Shown in pieces: positions 47,251 through 59,500 of a stretch of DNA of 64,000 nt (its first letter is position 1; every line of letters starts with the position of its first letter). The position numbers and the translations under genes are program-made. The notes beneath the pieces were generated by a model that saw nothing but the letters and a program-made list of their open reading frames with translations, did not search any database and was not told the origin of the DNA. The stretch lies in assembly GCF_032854445.1 (NCBI RefSeq), contig NC_088306.1, positions 3,594,373-3,658,372 of the forward strand, written 5' to 3'. Source of the DNA: Liolophura sinensis. Taxonomy: Eukaryota; Mollusca; Polyplacophora; Chitonida; Chitonidae.

Positions 47251-49047
47251 TTTTCTTGAGGGGAAAATTAGTGAACTGCAGAATTCAAGCGTATTTATCA
47301 AGTATTTTTATCTCAGCTCCCTGTCACGCCAAATGCTTGCACTTTTAGTTCACAAGCTGCTAGTAGAAAAATTTTGCAGGAGGTGACGATCGGATGGAAT
47401 CGATAGATCACAATGAACACAGGAGATTGGACGACTCGGTTATGTTGACCATGCCCACCCACTGGGGCCGCCCCTGCACGTTCTCTGCACGTGCAGGCAC
47501 GCTGGTCACGATGTCAGCAGGGTCAGAAACGCCTTGACAACTGACTGACTCCAGATCCAAACTGTCATTTATGTTGACTTGTCATGCTGTTATGTGATTT
47601 GACTTCGCTAAGTTGTAAACAATGAATTAGACAGAAATTCTATGTTCAGTTTCGTAAAAAAAGCTATACGGTGAATGTCGCGTCGTCTTGTAGTTAGGGC
47701 CTATATATGCGCGAGAGAATTGTTGCAGATATACGATTACGTTTTTGCTGTAATAAAGAAAACGTTCACCAAAAGACAATGCTATCATGTATTATATAAA
47801 TATATTTTGTCTGCATGTCAACCTTCCATTCACGTTCCATCAAACAATAAAGTACCCCATATAGAGTTTAAAAAGAGACGTTGCATAAACGAGATATCGT
47901 AGTTCAAAGTAAGCAAGATCGCACACTCTGAGAAAAGCGAAAAGCTGCCATGTTATCAATTTTATCCAAATGAGGCGCGAGTTATTTCTATCACGTCAGG
48001 ACGCACCTGTTTTCGCTCACGCCACGTAAATTCTGTTTGGTCCCTTAGCCATATAAGCAACATGGTGTTTCCGGTTTCTCTAACCATGGCCTCGTAAGAA
48101 TTCCTGATTAAAATTTGATTTATAGAGTCCCCAGGCACGTCAGATCTAAATGGCTGTGCCTAGTAGAAACCCTCTTCCGAAATAACTGAAGTTAGGGCCT
48201 ATATTATTTGTTACCTATTCTGTTAAAGTGAAGATAAAGTCAGCCACTAAAGCTGAATTAATTAATAAAGTAGTATTTCAGAAATGTTATAAAAATATAT
48301 TTAAACATTCTGCACCGCTTATCAACAAAATAAATAGCACACAATTGTCAGTACCTAGCCACTCATTTGGTGACGCCATTTTACCATGTTATAGCTATCA
48401 GAGTGACGTCCCAAAACCTAGGAGCTCTACTGTACCATCGGTATTAAACAATGTGACAATGAGAAAATACAAACTAAAACGCCTGATATCGAATCAAAGA
48501 GTATCAGCTCTATTCCGTGCTTAAAGGGCCGATGTTTCTTTTATTTTGTTAGATGTCAGGGAGATGTTAGTGGACACAGGCGTCATGTTTTAGCGGCACT
48601 TCTCGTCCTCGTCCTGCATGGGTGTATAAGCATTTTGCCTTGCTGGCTGTATCAATTTGAGGGAGTTTAGGGAACACAGCAGGACGGTCTGTTTGATGAC
48701 AAACCCTTTCATTCAGATTTTGGGAAGACATTTTCGTAATAAATCTAATATTTTTCTTCAAGCAATGATTCTCCCGAGGCGGTTTTCTTGCCAGCTCACC
48801 CTAAAAAGTTATTACAGCATCTTCGGGCAGCCGTTCTTAGTTCCCTGCTCATAAATGTGTGTTCCAAAATGCATCAGTTTATCTCTTAAACTAACCCCAG
48901 TATCCAATTCATTGCACCGATATCTGTCTATCCACTATAAGAATCACACTAACAATCGAGAGCCAATAGGTTTTTTGACGTGACAGCCAATCATCACGTG
49001 ACGCTTTCAGCGCTAGTGATTTGCAAGTTCATAAGGGCTTCTTCGAC
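47251..49047. other. intergenic, upstream of the small ORF
   Basis: Apart from one copy of an interspersed repeat (47870-48115), no supported feature is seen. A plus-strand frame of 98 codons at 48228-48524 is AT-rich and without recognisable similarity, so it is not called. Confidence 0.5.
47870..48115. repeat. interspersed repeat, copy 1
   Basis: 'cgttgcataaacgagatatc', 'gcgcgagttatttctatcac' and 'accatggcctcgtaagaatt' recur in related form at 51120-51375. About 250 bp, of unknown type. Confidence 0.65.
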
Positions 49048-49128
49048 ATGGCGCCTCGGAGTGAATTGTCCGTCAGTGCCATATCCCCAATGCTGAACTT
49101 CATCTTCTCGGCCTTTAAAACTTTATAG
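49048..49128 (+). other. possible 5' exon with a 26-codon ORF
   Basis: An ATG in 'cttcgacATGGcg' opens a 26-codon frame (MAPRSELSVSAISPMLNFIF... to TAG). About 65 bases later a strong donor, 'gaag|gtgagttc', follows (about 49196). An acceptor-like 'gctgtgtag' lies at 50330, just before the S28 start codon. This could be a noncoding first exon of the S28 gene with an upstream ORF, or chance. Confidence 0.3.
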
Positions 49129-50027
49129 AATTTTTTATAGATTTTTCTATTTTAACTGTGTCTTTCATATGTTCCGGTACTCTCTGACCGGAGTGAAGGT
49201 GAGTTCGAATTTAACCTCCTCCTCTTTTGCTTTGGTTTATTCTTAGTTAAGTCAGACGTAGTAGCCGCTTCTAATATGCTGACTAGTCGGTCACTAGTCG
49301 AGGTGAGGTACCAGTAATCTGAGCAAAGTCAGACCTATCTAACCACTCCAAGTACTGACTAGAACTGAAGCAACACTAATATGAATACAGTTTGATCCCA
49401 TTACTGACTTGTCGCTATAACTACAGATCATATGAAATACCTGCATCCAGCCAGTTAGAATGAAGAAGTCAAACCTTACAGAACCAATCAGAATCGCCGT
49501 TACTTTCCCAAATGAATAAGTCGACCATACTTCTTACATTGCATGTGCCGCTCTCTACGGTCGCTTTACACCACTGCCACCACTAGAAAAGCTTGACCTT
49601 TGGTACCTCTGCGACGCAAATGAGCTTGCTTGTACTCTGTTTAAATACAGAGACAAAGGATGAGGTAGAGTGTTTCTGTTTTCTAACATCACTTCCTGCC
49701 TCATCACCATCCCAAGTAACCTTAGCGTTGCTTAAGAATTTTGTACAAAATTTGCTAGTGGTGGTAGTGTGTAATGTAGTCTGTAAGGCGAGCGTAAGGT
49801 GTGGCACACAGTCATTATGCAATGTAATGTGTTGTACTGAAAGGCCGATAGGCCATACCTGGCCTACATATATTTTTAAGGACTGCCTCAATGGAACGTC
49901 ATGCGAACAATATCAAATACACCAGACAGACATAAGTGCCAAGATTGCCAATTTTAATTGAAGTCTTAGGTATTTCATGACTCGGGATTGAACCAGCGGT
50001 TAATTCTCTTGTATAATCTAATCTCTA

Positions 50028-50255
50028 CTGATACAACCAGGTGTATTTGCAATCAAGTCATATTGTGTATATACACCTTGTGAAGCGGCCATCATGAAGT
50101 CTGTTTGAAACTATATCAACATCTCTTCGAATAATTAACATACCTACAGTACAACCAGGGATAGTTGCATTCAAGCCATATTACGTACAGTTTGCTAGGC
50201 GAATCCCGTGTAGTTTGGTTGAAACTATATATCTATATCGAATGATATCACCATG
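50028..50255. repeat. diverged tandem duplication of about 115 bp
   Basis: 'acaaccaggtgtatttgcaa' and what follows recurs as 'acaaccagggatagttgcat' about 115 bases later, including 'gaaactatat' at the end of both. Just upstream of the S28 coding start. Confidence 0.6.
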
Positions 50256-50349
50256 ATTGACCTATCACCAATTTAATGAGGTCACATAAGGGGCGGTATC
50301 GCTGTATTTGTATGTCTGTGTGCTGTGTAGGCTAAACTCATTACTCATC

Positions 50350-50541
50350 ATGTTTACCTCTGTCTACCTGTGTGTTTTGCTTCTCTTGTTTACGACCCGA
50401 CATGCCTTGGTGTCAGGGATGCCAAAGGGTGTCAACCTAAGGGGATCGATGCCCGGAGCTCGCGTCCTGCCCCCGACAGAACGATGGGTCACTCAGAAAG
50501 TCGATCAGCTGACGTACACTGACAAGAGGACGTGGCAACAG
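50350..50541 (+). CDS. S28 exon 1, signal peptide
   Basis: Sixty-four codons from ATG to WQQ. An in-frame ATG lies upstream at 50308, but the one at 50350 begins a clean hydrophobic signal peptide, and an acceptor-like tag at 50330 suggests that a 5' UTR intron ends there. Donor gtaagg, phase 0. Confidence 0.85.
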
Positions 50542-53500
50542 GTAAGGCTTAGAGGATGGCTGTGGCAGCGATTAGATTATGCTTCGTTATAAAAAAAGGA
50601 CTGCAAATAGTATAGCCCATTTTAGGAAGAAGGAAGAAAAAAGGCCTAAATCCCTGGACACAAAAAGTCGCAGCAAATCCCGCGGAAACAGGATTCGAAC
50701 TCGCGACCTTGAAATTTGGGACCAGGTTAGCTTCCTTATTTAGATATCTTATATCAGCAGAGCTATAGCCATTTCCACATTTGGTAATTCCCACTTCCAG
50801 CTTTTTCCTCCGCTCAATAAAGCTTTAGTGTGATAACATTCCAGTCCACTTCAATACGACTATATATGCCCAGTGTAGAATACACCGAACAGTTTTGGGA
50901 TTCAGTTTTACTGAACTGATTACAGCGGTAGTTTTCACTCCTTAATACTTAATTCCAGCTGCACTTTCACAGTTCATTTGTCACTTACTCGTACATGAAT
51001 TAAATCGTCAAAAATAGAAAAGAAAATATATATGCTTTGGGTTTTACTTCGTTAAAGGAAAATATAACACTAGACTAAATGTATATATGCATCGATTAAG
51101 TATCCCACATTTAATTTTATGATGTTGCATAACCGAGATATCGCTTTTCAAAGCAAGCAAACTCGCACGCACTGAGAAACCCGACAGCGCAGCAGTGTTT
51201 CCAATTTTGATCAATGAGACGTGAGTTATTTCCATAAACCCGAGAGCGCTTACGTCACCTGAACCCTGGTTTGCCTTCTAACCATACATGCGTGGAGTAC
51301 GAGTGAGGCGAAATCGTGTTTAAGGCTGTTTTAACATGGCACATCCCATGGCCTGGTAAGAATTCCAGATTAAAGGTCTATTTATTTATTTATTTATTTA
51401 TTTGGTGTTTCACGCCGTACTTAAGAATATTTCACTTATGCGACGGCGGAGAGCATTATGATGGGAGGAAACCGGGCACAGGGGGAATAAAGTTCTATTT
51501 AATGAGCTGCCCAAAAAACACTAGCTGGGCACAGCCGTTTAGATCTGTTACCGCTTCATGTGTAAGTCAGTTTATATTACTTGTTGTCTGATCTTTTAAG
51601 TGGTATCCGAGGTGGTTATAGTATATTTCTTTTAGAGAGTTTTCTATATTCAGCTGTCTGTAAAATCAGTCATATTCGCTACGAAAATTGCCTTTAGTCA
51701 GTGATACGTAACAACAGAAGATCTACACATTGATATGTTTTACGTTTACATTATTGTAAGGAAAAGGAAGCTTTTTATAATTCATGATGTTAATGTCCAT
51801 AAGCTTGATTTCGACGGCAAGAACGCATTGCTTTGGGTGACGTCATAATTATTCAAAAACCACTGGCATGCTGGATATTGGGTGGAGTTCAACATGTTTT
51901 GATGGAGGCCGGCACCAGCCTGTCACCTAAATTTCTATCGATTTTACTGTAAACCCTGTTTCTTACACTGTCATATTTGAAATTGTTCACACATTTGAGT
52001 ATAATATAATCTTAAATAAATGAATCTTATTTTATCTATTGTAATATATAATCTCACGGCATTATTGTTTTAAAGCTGGATGTTAGGAAATTTTGTTATA
52101 AGAAGCAATTTAGTCTATGCCGTGAGCGTGCAGTGTAGGCTGTGTTACTACGTGGAGTTTGTTCTAACCGCATGTTTGCGCACCTATTGTAAAACAAATT
52201 ACTCTTCACGCCCATTCCCCAGCATGCAACTGTTTTTTTTTTTTTGTTTTTTTTTAAATAATTATGACGTCACCCGAGACAATGCGTTCTTGGCGTCGAA
52301 ACTGAGCTTATGCAGTTTAACATTATGAATTAGAAAAAGTGTTCGAATTTGATTTTCTTTGCAAGAATATGGACTTTCAATATATCCATGTGTAGAGCTT
52401 GGGTTGTTACGTGTCAATTACTAAAGGCAATTTAGATACCAACTATGACTGATTTCACAGACAGCTGAAAAGGCGGCTCTCTAAAAGAAATACACTATAG
52501 CACGCCAGAGCGGCGCAATAAACCAGGAAGTATCACTATGCGGTCGCTGTGAGTTCAAGTCCAGCTGATGCTGTCTTCCTCCCCGACCGTACGTGGGAAG
52601 GTCTGACAGCAACCTGCGGATGGTCGTGAGTTTGCCCCGGGCTCTGCTCGGTTTCCTCCCACCATAATGCTGGCCACCGTTGTTTAAGTGAAATATTCTG
52701 GAGTACGGCGTAAAATACCAATCAAATAAGTACGTTTAAGTGGTATTATCACTATGGTCTCAGCTATAACGCAATAGCCGTAACCAAGCAACCAACCACA
52801 CAACCAGTCAGTCATCTAACTAGCGAACCAGTCAATCAATATATCAATCAATGAATCTATCAATCAATCAATGAGACAGTTATCCGATCAACCTAATGGT
52901 TATTTTCCAGCGTTACTTTATCAGTGAAGAACATTACACAAAAGGTGGACCGATCTTCCTTATGCTGGGAGGGGAAAGGGAAGCGAACCCCGCGTGGCTT
53001 CAAAATGGGCAGTGGGTGCGGCAAGCTCTGCAACATAAAGCCATGCTTATTTACCTGGAGCACAGGTATTACGGCCAGAGCAGACCAACATCGTGAGTTT
53101 CCGACATTTTTGATCTGTAGGTGTCTGGGTTTAATATCCTTAAAGGGAAAGAAAAAATAAAGTAACCACCAGTACAAAAATTGTGTCTTTTATAGCTTTT
53201 TTTTCCCAGATTTTGTTCTCACTTAATTAAATGCACTCAGTTGTTTAGATTCTGAAATGGACTTTGTTGACCGTATATTGTCAATGACGTCACACAACTT
53301 TCTCAACACCTTTATGTTCAGGGCTGAATAAGATCTTCATGTCCTTACCCATACAGTGAGTGCTTGTGCCCGAAAAAAAACGGGTCAGATATTAAATTCC
53401 TGTTCGATAGATAGAGAGAATTAGGTGTGATAGTAATGGACATTTGTGCTGTAACTTATCTATTGATCCTTCAACTGGTCATTCGATCCGTCAACTGGTC

Positions 53501-56500
53501 ATTCGATCCGTCTACTGGTCATTTGATCCGTCTACTGGTCATTTGATCCGTCTACTGGTCATTTGATCCGTCAACTGGTCATTTGATCCGTCAACTGGTC
53601 ATTTGATCCGTCAACTGGTCATTTGATCCGTCTACTGGTCATTTGATCCGTCTACTGGTCAGTTGATCCGTCGACCAGTCTTTTGATTCGTCAACTACTC
53701 AAGTGGGTGCAGACTACTGTTTTCCCTAAAATGGTCAAAGCGACGGCCACTCATTCAAGTTCCCCACACACTCAGAGACACATGAGTAAAACCACTCAAT
53801 CTTGGACCTAACCAGCCTCAAGGCATGTCCAAATATTGTTAAAACTGAAATGCATATACAATTCCACGTCACTATTAACTATGTGATTGTGTTATTTAGT
53901 TTTACACAGCCTGAATTTGCTGAAAACAGACAATTTCCATCAAAGAATTACCAAATTTTGGCACTCGGAGCATGTTTATTTTCTTCTCATCTATCACATA
54001 GCCTAACCATTCATCAACCCGAGGAGGAAAAAGATGTCTAGCACCTGACGAATGAAAGACCGTTAATGCAATAAAACCATCAAGCTTGGCACTTAAACAT
54101 GGATTCACTCTTTGCTTATGGGCAAAGCTAGCAAAGCCACACTTGCCACGTGCAGGCTTGGCACAATTTGACGCCGGCTACTACTGCAATGAAACCAGCA
54201 CAATAGATACAAACTTCTGAAGAGGAACCTTACCTGCCTGTGTGCTTAAGCCCAATTAACCGCCCCCCACCCCCTCCCTCCCAATTTCTCCCCAGGTCCC
54301 AACAGGTACGAAACTGTACTGATCTGCTCATGCACTTCTCTACTAATCCGTAAACCCATCTTTTCTTCATCAGGGATATCAGCGTATCAAACCTCCAGTA
54401 CCTTACCGTGGAGCAGGCGCTAGAGGACGTGGCAAATTTCCAACGATACATCTCAACCAGCCTCTCACTGGCTAACGATACCACGTGGATTGTTTTCGGC
54501 GGATCATACGCAGGTAATAGCTGCGCTGGTTTTGCTGTTTTCAAAACGAAGACCAATGCCTGGGTAAAATAATGCCTCACTGGACGATGTATTGGTGTTA
54601 TATGTATATTAATTAGTTACAACCATGCAGGAGGACAATAAATCACACGTTTAATGGCGACTCGGGTCCAAGCTGTACTGGCCAGAGTTCACGTATATAT
54701 TGATACAAGGGTACGAGTTTGCACACAAATCGTAAATTGATTTATTTATTTGATTCGTGTTATACACCATACTCAACAATATTTCACCTATACAACTGCG
54801 CCAGCATTATGGTAGGAGGAAACCGGCCAGAGCCCGGGGGAAACCCAGGATGAGTTGGACTTGAACACACAGCAAGAGCATTGGTGAGAGGCTCCTGAGT
54901 CATGGTGCGCTAACCCCTCTGCCACAGAGGCCCCTCTCACACCCCACCCCCGCCAAAACGTAAAGACAGGATATGACAATGCGTTATACATAATTCGGAC
55001 AAAATACGCTGAATAGGCATTTCAGGTGTCTCTTGACTTCCCGATGGTTTGGTCGAGATAAGGTGAGATGTCTCAAAAACGACGCGGCTAACGTACGTGA
55101 TTTTACGACAGTTACTAGATAGAAAATACATTATGCATAATCCGGTCTGCCAGTTAAAAGCGCCAGCGGCTATTATGGCGTAAAGTCATGTTTTGAGTAG
55201 TTTGAAAGTTCCCCACACCTTGTCTCGCCTTAATCTGCGTGAAATTGCGAGACTCCTAAAATGTCGATTAGGCTGGAAAGGTTCCATGTTCTGCCCTATG
55301 AGATTTTCTCCATCCGGAAACCAGCTCTCGTTGTTTTGGCCACAGCTTTATGTCGGGAGGTTTGTCAGGTATATACCTGGCGAAGGGCGATTGTTGAGTT
55401 ATGTCGGGTACCCCGGTTTTCTCCACCAAAAACCCTGAACACGATCGTAAAAGTGATACATTCTTGACTAAGACGTTGAACGCCAAATCCACAAACAGTA
55501 TACACCGCTTTGTAAACAGCATGGAGAATAATCGGAAACGAATTCAGAGAAACAGATGAAGCGTTGTTTTGCGTACAGCGTATATTACTATAAGACAACC
55601 GGAAGTCTGATTGCGCATGATTCCTGCCATAAATATATCGGTACTTCTGTGTGTTGATTACCTTCTGCATCCACAGGCACCTTGGCCGCATGGTTTCGGC
55701 TGAAGTACCCGGATCTTGTGAACGCCGCAGTGGCCTCATCTGCTCCAGTCTTCCCGACAAAAGACTTTAAAGGTATGGTACATCTGAAATTTCTGAGAAC
55801 CAAGTCATAGAAGAATCTCTTGAAGCATTTCCATACCTCCATCTTATACTTTCTTTATTAATTGTTTAAATTCGTCCCCTCCAGTTCAAGGTTCCACGAT
55901 TGTCTGTGAAGAAAACGCTTTTTTAAAACCAAATTTGCTTATACAGACCAATAAATCCTGATTGTTTCTTGTTGCTTCACAGAATGCATGTACTAATTTC
56001 AGTTGTTTCATATTACCTCTCAGACTACTAAGTCCGGTTGGTTCCTGGTTGCTTCACAAACATCTAAATCCATTTTGTTTCATGTTGCATCACAGACATC
56101 TAAATCCATTTTGTTTCATGACATCTAAATCCATTTTGTTTCTTGTTGCATCTCAGACTTCTTAACCCCATTTGTTTCTTCAAAGGCCTCAAAGGCGTCT
56201 ATATCCATTTTGTCTCTTTTGTCTCTTGTTGATCCCCCAGCAGACGTCTAACCCCAGTTTGTCTCTTGTTGATTCGCCGACTACTAAATCCAGTTTGCAT
56301 CACAGACTTCTAAATCCATTTTGTTTCTTGTTGCATCTCAGACATTTTAATTTATTTTGTTCCTTGTTGTATTACACAGTACTAACCACTTTGTTTCTTG
56401 TTGCCTCGCAGATTTCTAAACTCAGTTTGTTTCTTTTTGCCTCACAGATTTCTAAACTCAGTTTGTTTCTTTTTGCCGCTCAAATTTCTAAACTCAGTTC

Positions 56501-59500
56501 GTTTCTTGTTGTCTCAGAGACTTTCTAATCCATTTTGTTTTCGTTTGACTCACAGACTCCTAAATCCAGTTTGTTTCTTCTTGCCTCTCAAACTTCTAAA
56601 CTCAGTTTGTTTCTTGTTGTCTCACAAACTACTAAATCCAGTTTGTTTCTTCTTGCCTCTCAAACTTCTAAACTCAGTTTGTTTCCTGTTGTCTCACACA
56701 CTACTAAATCCAGTTTGTTTCTTCTTGCCTCCCAGACTTCTAAACTCAGTTTGTTTCTTGTTGTCTCACACACTACTAAATCCAGTTTGTTTCTTCTTGC
56801 CTCTCAGATTTCTAAACTCAGTTTGTTTCTTGTTGCCTCACAGACTTCCCAATCCATTTTGTCTCTTGTTGCCTCTCAGACGCCTATATCCATTTTGTCT
56901 CTTGTCGCCCTACAGACGCCTGACCTCAGGTTGTTTCCGAATGCTTCACAGATTACAACTAAATCCACTTTGTTTCTTGTCGCCTCACAGACCGCTAAAT
57001 CCAGTTTATTTCCTGTCACCTCACAAACTTCTCAATCGTGTTTGCTTCTGTTTGCCTCACAGACTACTACGTGACGGCGGCTCTCAGCCTGCTACTTCAC
57101 GGAGGTGCTGACTGTTACAACACGCTGATAAACGCCACTATGACGATCCTGAACTACACCACGACAGACAGCGGCAGAGAACAGCTACAATATATAATCA
57201 CGTATGTCTACAGTACCACAAAGAGTAAAATATCGAGAATCAGCCCGTTAAAAATCACTGTGATTTCTACATGGAAATTTCCCAATTTTAGAGTTCGTAT
57301 ATTTTTCACTGCGATGCCGCATTGCACACTTGTGTGATTATACCTATGCTTTCCAGCGGCGTGATTTTCCAGCTGCGTGATTTTCCAGCAGCGTGATTTC
57401 CCAGCAGCATATTTTCGGCATAATGGTGTTGTGGACAGCATGGTGTCTCCAGTAGCATAATGTTTCCAGCTGCATGGTTTTACCAGTAACAACGTGTTTC
57501 CTGTAAGACGATGCTTCCAGTGGTGGCCATTATAACATGGTGTTTCCAACTAAACAATGTTTCCAGCTACATGGTGCTTTAAGCAGCTTGGTGTTTCCAG
57601 CTGCTCTGTGTTTTCAGTGGTACGATGTTTCAAGCTACATGGTGTTTCCACTCAAAAATGTTAAAGTATCCCAGAATGTGCTGGTTGCATTGTTATTGTC
57701 ACGTGTTACAGAATAGGAAAGATAGTACAATTTCTTTTATGCGGCTACTATATTTTCAATACACTGTCCGTATGTATACCCGACAGTCTTTAGATATGGA
57801 AACCGGATGAGTATATATCGTCCCGCGGATTGCGAGGCAAGGGAACGAGGAGAGTCACCGTTCGCGCGCGAACCAGTACCATCCTCGTCCCCTCATGTCA
57901 CGCTCATGGCGTCCCCTCATGGCGCGAGGGTGGTAACATTCGCGCGATTTACGCCGCCCTAGTACCGTCGGCTGCGACCCGCCAGACGAGATGGCCTCAT
58001 CCAACTTCCATAGTTAGAAGTGAAAAGAGGGAAAAATACAACTTATAGATGCAGAAGTTCAATTGCAAAGGTTGAACGCTTTCAGTAAATAAAAGATTAC
58101 TAAAATGACTCCAGACTTCGTATAAGAATATCCCATAGGAAGTGAATTCGATGAGGCAAGATGTGAATCTGTTTTTGTTTTGTTTTTTCTGAGGTTATGC
58201 GAACCGATGACAACTGTGAATAAGCAGGACATTGCTAATGTGTTCTCCACCATGGCCTCGTACGTCGGGGAAGTCGTGCAGTTCAACAACGGCGCGCGCC
58301 AGTTTGAGGTAAGTCAAAGGTCAAGAACGTATACAAAAAACAAGTTGAAATAAGTGCCAGTTTTGACAGAAAAACGATGTCTGAAACAAAAGTTTACAAA
58401 TTTTAAAATAAAACATGGTCATTTTTTTTCAATGGGAAAATTATTTCAAGCGTTGTCAATCTTTGTTTTAAATGTATTCAACAGGATTATTTCAAAACTT
58501 GTGAAGTTTTAGTCCAGAATTTTTCAGGTATTATTCCATGGGCTATTTCATTTAAAAGGTAAACTTAGTTCCTTCAGCGTCATTTGATGGACAAGATAGC
58601 TTGTGTAAACGTAGCCCTATATCACGCACTTTGTACAGCTCAGTTGCGCTGTTCCCGGGGACCTAGTTAAACAAAGTTTTAGGGACTCCTTTGCGCAGTT
58701 CCAAGCACCCCAAACCTCCCCAATGGCCGATTGCGCAGTATGATCATTCCAGATTTCAAACGATAGTATCAAAAGCTTAACTGGTTTATGTTCAAAGCCT
58801 TTCTTATTGTTATATCAAACACCATACCTATTGCTGGTGCTTTTGTTGTTGGTTTCATAACAAAATAAACTTGACATGAGAATGTTCAGCCTTGAATGAG
58901 TGGAAAAACCAAGGCGTCAGTAGACAAAAAAAAATAACAAAACTTTGTCAATATAAAAGCCTTATCGCATAGGGGGTATAATATCAGAGTAGTGACGACA
59001 GTATGGTAGTAGTCAAATGCTGATGATAGGTCCACTTGTCAATTTACCTCAGTTAAATAAATGCTCAGGACCCCCCCCCCCCCCCTTCCCCCCCCGGAAC
59101 TAACTACAGAAAGCAGTTGTTTGTTCATAAACCCCCAATATCACAACCTGTGGGTGGTCCTGGGTTCTCCCCGGGCTCTGCTCGGTTTCCCACCAAACCA
59201 TAATGGTGGCCGCCGTCGTATAAGTCAGATATTCTTGAGTATGGCCTAAAACTCCAATCAGACAAATAAATAAAATATATTACAGTCAATCCTTAAATCA
59301 ATAACTTCTATCGAAATAATCATCTTGAGCCCAGTTGCTCCAACTGTCAGCGTTTTTATCGACTTTTTTCCACAGGGGATTAAAGGGTGGAATTACGGCA
59401 TCAAGGAGTTTTGTACAGATATGTCTAGTGACGACCCGTACGCCGGTGATCCGATTTACCGCTACTCACGCTTCCTGTCCGCGAGACTAGGGAATTCTGG

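Noticed and set aside
48228-48524. 98-codon plus frame
   Set aside because: AT-rich, low-complexity type residues, no conserved motif; more likely chance.
49583-49961. Overlapping frames of 102 and 122 codons on opposite strands
   Set aside because: Neither shows a recognisable domain or clear splice context; overlap on both strands suggests chance.
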